Assembly (NCBI GenBank): GCA_037178675.1
Contig: JAYMGJ010000251.1
Location: forward strand, 62,001 to 126,000
Reading direction: 5' to 3'
DNA length: 64,000 nt
DNA from: Scleroderma bovista
Taxonomy: Eukaryota > Basidiomycota > Agaricomycetes > Boletales > Sclerodermataceae
Position numbers and translations under genes: made by a program. The notes beneath the pieces are model-generated. The model worked only from the letters and a program-made list of their open reading frames with translations, made no database searches and was not told the origin of the DNA. Position 1 is the first letter of the stretch; each line of letters opens with the position of its first letter. Below, in pieces: positions 56,691-64,000 of the stretch.

Positions 56691-56919
56691 GTGTAGAATG
56701 TCGTAGTGTGGGTAGTAATCGATGTTGTTGAGGTGATAATCCCAGTCGCGCGTTGTGAGAATGAGATAAAAACATATTAGATGACAATAAAAACATATCA
56801 TAAGAACAACATAAAAGCACGACCAAAACATAACAATTAGCCCTTTTGGAGCATCCGCAGATGGTGTGGACATGGTCTGGGAGCCGTGGTGCGATGGAAA
56901 ATGACAACATCGTGATGAT
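56691..56919. other. AT-rich spacer after the satellite
   Basis: There is no gene. It contains A-rich words such as ATAAAAACATA repeated twice. Confidence 0.35.
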
Positions 56920-57447
56920 GGGAGGATAGTTCACACGAGGCTCGTAAGGAGCTCAGCCACATGTTGGGGACCCTCCCAACCAACGGAGGAGGATCCGTCA
57001 AAATGCTCGCGAAGAAGGCCAATCCCTCTTTGGAATTTGCGGAAAGCCTCCAAGTCTAGTGGGATCTACGAGATATATTCATTCGTGCAAAGAAACCATA
57101 TCAAAAGACCGTGTGAATTCATTTAAACTGGTGCCAAGGGTGATCTTTCCCATCCCTTACTATACATCCAATATTTCACATTCACAGCAACCCCGGTTGA
57201 TCAGCCTCATGTTGGGATGTATACTGCTCAACGCATGTTCCTCAACAACCCAGATGGCAGTGTGTCTCGTATGAGCAGGATCATTTCACTATTAGATGTT
57301 ATTCATCCAGTGGAATTGATACCGAAGTATGGGGTGGTGGCCAGACGTGAAGTGACTTCCGAGACGTGTCTCGAACTTTACGACGAATTCTACATGAACA
57401 ACTTTGCAGATAAAGAATGGTATTATACTATGTACCATGATTTCTAG
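56920..57447 (+). pseudogene. Transposase relic, C-terminal part (Plavaka-like)
   Basis: Decayed frames read ARKELSHMLGTLPTNGGG, KMLAKKANPSLEFAESLQV, a stop, then IRAKKPYQKTV. After a probable intron an open stretch follows: YTAQRMFLNNPDGSVSRMSR, DVIHPVELIPKYG, ELYDEFYMNNFADKEWYY, ending in a stop at 57447. The DVIHPVELIPKYG and E-F-x-N-F-x-DKE pattern is typical of the C-terminal part of Plavaka-type CACTA transposases of basidiomycetes. The N-terminal catalytic region is missing. Confidence 0.45.
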
Positions 57448-57864
57448 TAGAATTGTGGCAGTCTCAATACCATTTGCGCTGAATGATGGTTAATTATTTT
57501 CTGTTTTACCAGCGCAAATTCTGAGGAATTGATAAGTAGTTCTCCACCAATCAGTGTCCAGAATCACTAGATCTGGTGCTGTCATAAGTTACACGTAAGG
57601 CAACGGTGCTTCTTGGTGTTGAAGCGACCATAGGCGAGAAGTTGGGTAGTTCACAGATGCCGATGTCGAAGCTTGCCGTTGACTGTTGACAAACAAAACG
57701 GCATGTTCCCCGAGGAGTACGCGGCCCGAAATGATATCTGAGCGACATGCTGAAATCGCAGCCACGGCAGTTCTCTATGAAGCTCGTCATTTGTGACACT
57801 CTGAAGCCAGTTTCTATGTACATAACACACGTCCTGGGTACCGTCCGCATACCTTGCTCTAATC
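57448..57864. other. Upstream region of the second desaturase gene
   Basis: No supported gene; minus-strand frames at 57551-57866 lack motifs. Confidence 0.35.
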
Positions 57865-59463
57865 ATGACTGACCCTACGTTCTCTAAGGCCGAGGGGGAT
57901 ACAGAAGCCTCGCCAAAGGATTATGTGTCGTATGTACTCTCACAGGAGGAACCCCGTCCACCAATTACGTGGAGCAATTGGTGGACAGAGATCTACTGGG
58001 GCCAGGGTGTAGCCCTAATGATCGTCATGCCACTCTGCACCTTCGTCGCTGCATATTATACTCCTTTGCGTACTCAAACTGCCATTTGGATGATGGTTTA
58101 CTATTTTATGTCTGCAATGAGTGAGTGCTTTTGACTCGTGCACCAGTGAACGCCGCGTTAAACATAGATACGATCCAGGCGTTACTGCTGGATACCACCG
58201 GTTATGGGCACATCGGTCCTACAATGCAACGAAACCTCTGGAATATGTTCTTGCTCTTCTCGCTGCTGCTGCTGTACAGGGTCCCATTGTCTGGTGGGTC
58301 CGTGGCCATCGTGCACACCACCGCTACACAGACACAGACCTTGATCCGTACAATGCTCGCCGAGGATTTCTCTGGCCACATATCGGTTGGCTCATCGTCA
58401 AACCAAGGCGGCCGCATGGCAAAGTCGATGTGAATGACCTCAAAAAGAATGCCATCGTGATGTGGCAACTACGGCATTACCTACGGCTGGTTTTGGTGAT
58501 GGCCGTGGCTTTCCCGACTCTTGTCGCGGGAGTCGGATGGGGCGACTGGAAAGGTGGATGTGTTTATGCTGGATTTCTTAAGATTGTTATCCTCCAGCAT
58601 GTGAGTAGTCTTTTACACCCAACATACATTATTGACTATGCTAGACCACGTCCTGTGTCAACTCCTTGGCCCATTGGCTTGGCGACACTCCGTTCGACGA
58701 CAAACTTTCTCCGCGAGACCATTTGTTCACTGCACTTCTTACCGCTGGTGAAGGGTATCATAATTTCCACCACCAGTTCCCAATGGATTATCGTAATGCC
58801 GTTAAGTGGTATCAGTATGACCCCACGAAATGGCTCATTTGGCTTTGCTCGAAAGTTGGCCTGGCAAGCCACCTCAAGGTCAGAAGATCGGTGCTTATTC
58901 CAAAGTATGATCTAATTTGCATCCAGACTTTCTCGGAGAACGAGATTCACAAGGGGCGGTTAACGATGGAACTCAAACACCTCCATAAGAAGCAGGAAGA
59001 ACTGGTTTGGCCGCAAGGCGATCTGCCAGTAGTGAACTGGGAAACGTGTCAGTGTTGTCGCAACCACTTTTTACTTTATCTGTAAAATTTTCCTTCCATT
59101 TTTAGTCCAATCCCAGGTGGAATTACGTCCGCTCCTATGCATTGCTGGGTTCATTCATGATCTGGAAGGTTTCATGGACGAACATCCTGGGGGAAAACAT
59201 CTTCTCCGGCAGTATATTGGCAAGGACGCAACAGCAGCGTTTTTCGGCGGCGTATATAATCACAGCAATGCTGCCCACAATGTTGGTTCTCAGTTCCCCC
59301 TCGTTACTTATGCTGACCTGTTTCTGTTTCCAAGCTACTTGCGATGAAGCGTGTGGGTATTCTCCACGGTGGCATGCCACACGGCACAGAAGAATACGTC
59401 CCGCCCAGCCAACTATTACGGGTGGCCCACGTAAAAGAACTTTCTAGTCAGTGCATCTATTGA
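57865..59463 (+). CDS. Delta-9 acyl-CoA desaturase with C-terminal cytochrome b5, paralogue 2
   Basis: It starts at ATG 57865 ([19 protein letters not shown]). Exon 1 ends at the GTGAGT after YYFMSAM; exon 2 resumes after GATCCAG with [15 protein letters not shown]. The histidine boxes are [22 protein letters not shown] and [11 protein letters not shown], all intact. Membrane segments include [18 protein letters not shown] and [17 protein letters not shown]. The b5 domain ([42 protein letters not shown]) is split by introns at the same places as in the gene at 25817-27559. The last exon gives [14 protein letters not shown] and ends at TGA 59461-59463. Its N terminus is shorter than that of the first paralogue. 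It acts in the ER with cytochrome b5 reductase as electron source. Confidence 0.9.
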
Positions 59464-61572
59464 CAAGTATGACCCTACTAGATATGATTGGTGAATACCT
59501 TCCTTTCATTTTGTATTTATTTTTGTCGTGCAGCTTTTCGGCCCCACTTTCACTGCGTGGAGTCGCACAAGCCACTTTTTGTACCCTATGCGACGCACTC
59601 CTAACAGTCTATACCCCCAAATTCCGAATTGCCTCCCGTTGATCAATAGGCCGAGGTTGATGGCACTGTTGAGATGTGCGGTGTCTACACGCATATGGAA
59701 GAAATGCGTGTGGAAGGCGAATGCAACTTGGATGACGCTGGAAGGATAGCTGCGAAGATGACTTGGACAGACGACTTTGCTGGGAGATCATTGGCATCCC
59801 CGAATCGCAGTATCGACCCTCCGCTTACCAGCAAAGTGCTCTTTCTCGAAAAGCAATCCTTCTTTGCATCTATCGGCATCCCAAGCTCCGAAGTCACGAG
59901 CAACTTTGCTCCAGCTTCAGCAAGGGTTTCTGAGCTTCTATTTCTGGTAAGATAGATCGCGGAAACCGTTATTCTTGTGGACAAGTTCCGACACGGCTTG
60001 TGTCAGCATAGTCGACGGTAACAATCTTCGCTTCTTGGAGCAGTGGATTGGAAGTGGAATCCTGTACTGTCTGGCCAGGTGAGCAGTATGACTATTGCGG
60101 GTTTCGGTTCATAAAAGCCTGCGGACTGTCGAGCCACTAGTGCCGATATTTGCTTTAACTGACCTGGACGATCTCTGCGCCGCATCCGGGATCCGGCGAC
60201 GGCGAATGACGTGTACGACATGATGAATGTTCGGATCTTTCAATTTCAGACACGAGCATCAGATGGAATGCAACCTTCTGTTATCAGATGGCCCACTTAT
60301 TCTCAGTGGCTCTGGGTCACTGCTACTAGGCCGAAGAGCTCTTGTGGAGGTGACGATGTGATCTTCACCTTCACTTTTGGCTATGGCTTGTTTGTTAGTG
60401 ACGCCCTATAGCCGACGTTACTAGCTGCCAATCTGTAAAACGCAAGCACTGAAACAGCTGTGCCTGTTTGCAGCGCGATCCGCGTGCGCAATCATCCATG
60501 TGCCATGGGTCGTGGCGAGTCGGTGTCTTTACTGTATTAGCGCGGCCAGTGATGTCATGAAGGTGAGCTCTATGGTTAGTGCCATTCGAATCTGCGAAAG
60601 TGTCGAATGACCTTGAATGACGCTATGTGGTTGCTGAATTTTTGGAAGCACTCTGATTGGACGGAGGTGAGGTTTACGACAAATTGCTAACCGAATGAGG
60701 ACTTCGCAATGTCGACTTCTTGGTATCCAGACTGCCCTCCAAGTGATCCACGCTTTGTTTCAGTCGATGCTATCGCACCCTTGGTGTTCATCTAATCGAT
60801 CACAGTAAGCAGTGGGTCGGATCGACACACTATGCACTCTCTGGCATCGTCGCCACGTAATAGGCCTTTGTACAGTGGCCTGGAGCGTTAGGTGAAACCG
60901 TTGGTACGTATTCATGCATCCCGTGAGCCTATCTGTCAAACCCAACCACGAAATCGGATGAAACCTGTGATTGGTATTCTAGTGAGCTGATAGGCTAGTT
61001 TGATTGCTTCGTGCAGCTACCTATCACTACCGGTAGTATTGCACCCACAATTCATGCCGTTCCGTGCCGCGAAACATACTGAGACAACTGTTCGCCACGG
61101 ATCATGTCATGAACGCACTCACTGTAGGCGTCGAAAACTACTAGGTCCTTCGACTCCAGTGTACTTTAGACAAGCTGAACGAAACAAAAAACACCGGATC
61201 CTAATGTTGGTATGACATCTCTTGAGGCTAACCCATTGAATCCGTCATGGGTTAATAAACCAGTGAAACTGTGGTTATCTCTGTAATGAAGATCCGTGAC
61301 TGTGGGTCTCTGTGGGTGAGTGGTGCCGGGATTCTTTCATGTCAGGTTTCAGAGATGTTAATGTTTCACCAGACACTCACTCATGGAACACCACATAAAT
61401 ACCTAGCCTGCCACACCCCATTTTGGTGGAAACCATAATGGAATCTTACTCTCGGTCTGTTCTTTGTTGATCTGGTGAATAATGCTGATGCGAACTCGAC
61501 AGCTCCAGAGGGTATAACCCTAGTAGTTCTTCCTTTGCAACCATCCTGCTTGCATGTGCAACGTATTATACC
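59464..61572. other. Intergenic, no firm gene
   Basis: About 2.1 kb. Around 59640-59984 both strands are open for about 95 codons with protein-like composition (plus strand VEGECNLDDAGRIAAKMTW; minus strand AEAGAKLLVTSELGMPIDA), so I cannot choose and call neither. The stretch from about 61390 to the ATG at 61573 resembles 63410-63592, the upstream region of the next gene copy. Confidence 0.35.
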
Positions 61573-62857
61573 ATGGCCGTCCTAGTCCAACTGAATGGAA
61601 CAACCCGAATCCGCTTCGCGATGCTTCTGATAGTGCTTTGGACGACATGGTCTGTCATACCTCTTGAGCAACCAGGCGATGCAACGCAATTGCAGATCAA
61701 TATTGCCCTCTCTGTAAGTCGCAGATCAGTAAATTGAATGACTCAAGTCCCTTACTTTTCGTTTCAAGTTCATGACAATCCTTGTCATGCGTTCCGTTGT
61801 GTGGGCTTTTGCTAAGGAACCTTTCCAACGTTTTCCATTCCAAGCGAGAAGTGCTGTGTCGAATGCGGCAAGCTCTAAAATGACCACAGTTGCTGGTACC
61901 CCACAGAAGTCCAGCATCCCGAAAGCACTCTGGGACGCATTTGATCTCTGCATTAACCTCCGAGGCATCGGTTGGTCCTGGGGCCCGACCCGCAATCTCA
62001 GGCCGGAAGCTTCGCAAAGTAGGGCCAATTTCTTCTGCAAGGGTGCAGCACGCGTCGTATTCTATGCATTTGCCGTCGATGGGGCTACGGAGGCTTTTTA
62101 TGCTATCATACCTGCGACTGCTGGACGTGGCACCATACTCGACGCCAATCTCCCATTCCCCAAGCGACACTTTCTCGCAGCGGTCGCAGCTTTTATATTC
62201 ATATTGCGTCTTTATTCCGCGATGGAGCTCGTCTACAGCGTGTCTTCCTTCTGCTGTGTTTCTGTGATTGGTCAGGATCCGATGCAGTGGCCACCGATTT
62301 TCGATCAACCCTGGCTATCGACGTCGCTGGGTGAGTTTTGGGGGAAGCGGTGGCATCAGCAATTCCGGGATTGCTTCATTTCGCTAGGATCCCGGCCATT
62401 CATAGCGCTTTCAGAAAGGTGGAGATCGATCCAAGGCCCTGTAGGTTCCAACAAGGCGAAGGGAGACGGTGAGGAGAGACGACCGTCAAAAAACCCACTC
62501 CCCGTTTTGGGTGCATTCTTCATATCGGGTGTTTTCCATGATATGGGTTGTCGTTCATTGGGCAATAAGGATTCCGTACGAATGGTTGGCTTCTTTATGA
62601 TGCAAGCCGTGGGTGTCATTCTTGAGCGCGCTCTAGCCAGGAGATCAGCACCTTCTTTGGGATCGACATGTAGTCCAGGTTTGAAAACCAAGCACATCTT
62701 GCTCGGGCGGATCTGGGTTGCCTTGTGGATACTAGTGTGGGGGATCCCTTTCGTCGATGCGTGGGCACAGACTGGGCTGCTTGCTGTGCCCATATTCCCA
62801 GAACCCTTGAAGCCTCTGCGAATTGCTCAGGCTGTCTGGGATACCACATTTCGTTAG
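61573..62857 (+). CDS. Wax-synthase-like membrane-bound O-acyltransferase, tandem copy 1
   Basis: It starts at ATG 61573 (MAVLVQLNGTTRIRFAML). Exon 1 ends at GTAAGTCGC after INIALS; exon 2 begins at about 61768 after a TTTCAAG acceptor and is open to TAG 62857, giving about 430 residues. The wax-synthase domain family (MBOAT-related) esterifies fatty acyl-CoA with an alcohol or other hydroxyl acceptor in a membrane. Signs: KEPFQRFPFQ; DLCINLRGIGWSWGP; FAVDGATEAFYAI; several hydrophobic segments; LGEFWGKRWHQQFRDCF (the conserved W-x-FW-x-RWHQ-x-FR block); and the catalytic-His region GAFFISGVFHDMG. A final hydrophobic stretch (GRIWVALWILVWGIPFVDA) precedes the tail. In basidiomycetes such genes are often multicopy and sometimes sit in terpene clusters; no terpene synthase is present here. 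Confidence 0.8.
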
Positions 62858-63592
62858 TTTCATTATGTCTCGCCTTGAGTATGTAGATCGTATCTTGGAG
62901 AAACTGTACGTATCTTTTTCTTGCTGCACCGTCGCACAGGACGGTAGGTAGGCGATATTTGCCAAATAACTATGAGTGGCGATAACCGTTGGAGAAAGGC
63001 TGTAGCCCAATTGCAACGGGTTATGGCCTGCATACAAACAAAATTTTTAGTGAAACGACCATCTTTCTCCTGCCTTTGGGGGAGTACAAAACAGTGTACC
63101 TGACGGACCTGATGAGACCTGATGCCAAAGAGAGACCTACGTAGCGAAACCCCGACTCAGAGTACGTTCAAATCGCAAATTGTCGGGTAGCGAGACCTGT
63201 GCGATTCATTGCCATCAGCTGCCATTGACCCTCCTTGACTAAAGTTTATCAGATTCTGCGCAGCCATCGGAGATGGCAGCAATTCCTTACGGAAGGGTGG
63301 ATTCGTTCAACCAACCTGCAAAGCGCTCGACCAGTTCTACCTCACGCACCAATTTTGCCTCCTCGGGCCAAGTACTAACAGTTGGACGAGCGCCGAATTT
63401 CTGAGTCTCCCCCATGATGGAAACGATTGTGGGATCTCACTCTCAGTGCGTTCTTTATGACTCTTAACACAGTTAGATGCAGACTGATATGGACTCTTCT
63501 GGTTCAGTATACTTCAAGCAGACGTTGGGCACAGTGAGTATGCCCGATCTACACTCATAACCGTCTTTTTCGCCTGTGGGACGTATTATACC
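62858..63592. other. Intergenic between tandem wax-synthase-like genes
   Basis: No gene. The last 180 bp resemble the sequence before 61573, including ACGTATTATACC directly before the ATG in both copies, so the duplication unit includes the promoter. Confidence 0.5.
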
Positions 63593-64000
63593 ATGGCTGT
63601 TCTCGTGCAGCTGAACGGAACGGTCCTAATCCGCTTGGCACTGCTTCCAGCAGTCTTCTGGATGACCTGGATGACTACATATCTCAATGTATGGAAGACA
63701 CTGGTCGATACGGAGTCGCATATGAGCTACACTGCCGCCGTAAGTTATGATGTGCTCAACAAATAGCTCAAATTCTCTTACCTACTATTACTAGACCGCG
63801 ATTATGATTTTTGCCGGCCGTACTATTGCTTGGGCCTTTGTGAGGGAACCTTTTCAACGTCTTCCATTCCAAGATGAGGACAATGCTCCTCATGGAACAG
63901 GGTCCAACACTCCCATGAATGTTAGCAAGTCACAGGAAAACAACATTCGCAAGGCCCTCTGGGATGCGTGCGATCTCGTCTTGAACATCAGAGGTATTGG
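63593..64000 (+). CDS. Wax-synthase-like O-acyltransferase, tandem copy 2 (cut by window end)
   Basis: ATG 63593 gives MAVLVQLNGTVLIRLALLPA, closely matching copy 1. Exon 1 ends at GTAAGTTAT after SYTAA (63738); exon 2 starts after ATTACTAG near 63796 with TAIMIFAGRTIAWAFVREPF and runs off the window in LVLNIRGIG. Spacing between the two start codons is 2,020 bp. Only about the first third is visible. Confidence 0.78.

Noticed and set aside
56130..56873. A 247-codon minus-strand frame made of 34-residue repeats
   Set aside because: It exists because the satellite period is 102 bp, a multiple of three. No start context, splice or known domain was seen, so I describe it as repeat only.
59640..59984. 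Possible gene on either strand
   Set aside because: Both strands are open over the same stretch with similar plausibility, and neither shows a motif or clear exon chain.
1..64000. tRNA, rRNA or other structural RNA genes
   Set aside because: I looked for B-box-like GGTTCGAA words; those seen (for example near 29271 and 33992) lie inside coding sequence and lack a matching A box and cloverleaf.

Overview
This is a eukaryotic window from a filamentous basidiomycete, most likely an Agaricomycete. Genes carry many short GT-AG introns (about 50-60 nt), and the transposable elements are of types typical of mushroom-forming fungi: a chromodomain Gypsy element and a KDZ transposon. I cannot name the species. 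Gene models come from reading exons and splice signals by eye, so outer limits are firmer than individual junctions.

Left third (1-27.6 kb), mostly host genes. In order: a phosphopantetheinyl transferase-like gene (+), a small unknown gene (-), a MYND zinc-finger gene (+), a peroxisomal acyl-CoA oxidase (-), a secreted GH79 glycosidase (+), a La RNA-binding protein (-), a fatty-acid elongase (-), two tandem cytochrome P450 paralogues (+; the first looks dead) separated by a decayed PIF1-type helicase relic, and a delta-9 fatty-acid desaturase with a cytochrome b5 tail (-).

Middle (28-57.5 kb), a nested transposon island. Two 2,100-bp LTR-like elements lie in opposite orientation (29443-31542 and 41321-43420). 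They are collinear throughout without net length change and each has its own 4-bp target duplication. Between them lies a complete, very young chromodomain Ty3/Gypsy element (32605-40473). It has 642-bp LTRs, a TTCAC target duplication, separate gag and pol with an A7 slippery site, and an antisense gene with a GAL4-like six-cysteine cluster. The Gypsy element splits a BTB-domain gene, and the left LTR-like element splits a second gene. To the right sits a KDZ transposon unit: a KDZ transposase fused to a Ulp1-type protease (44878-49130 +), a tail-to-tail antisense accessory gene (49131-49868 -), and a large disordered accessory gene (50897-55712 +). A 102/103-bp tandem satellite and a transposase relic follow.

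Right end (57.8-64 kb), host genes again: a second delta-9 desaturase/b5 paralogue (+) and two tandem wax-synthase-like membrane acyltransferases (+), the second cut by the window edge. Lipid metabolism recurs across the host genes (beta-oxidation, elongation, desaturation twice, wax/ester synthesis twice), although they are not arranged as an obvious cluster.
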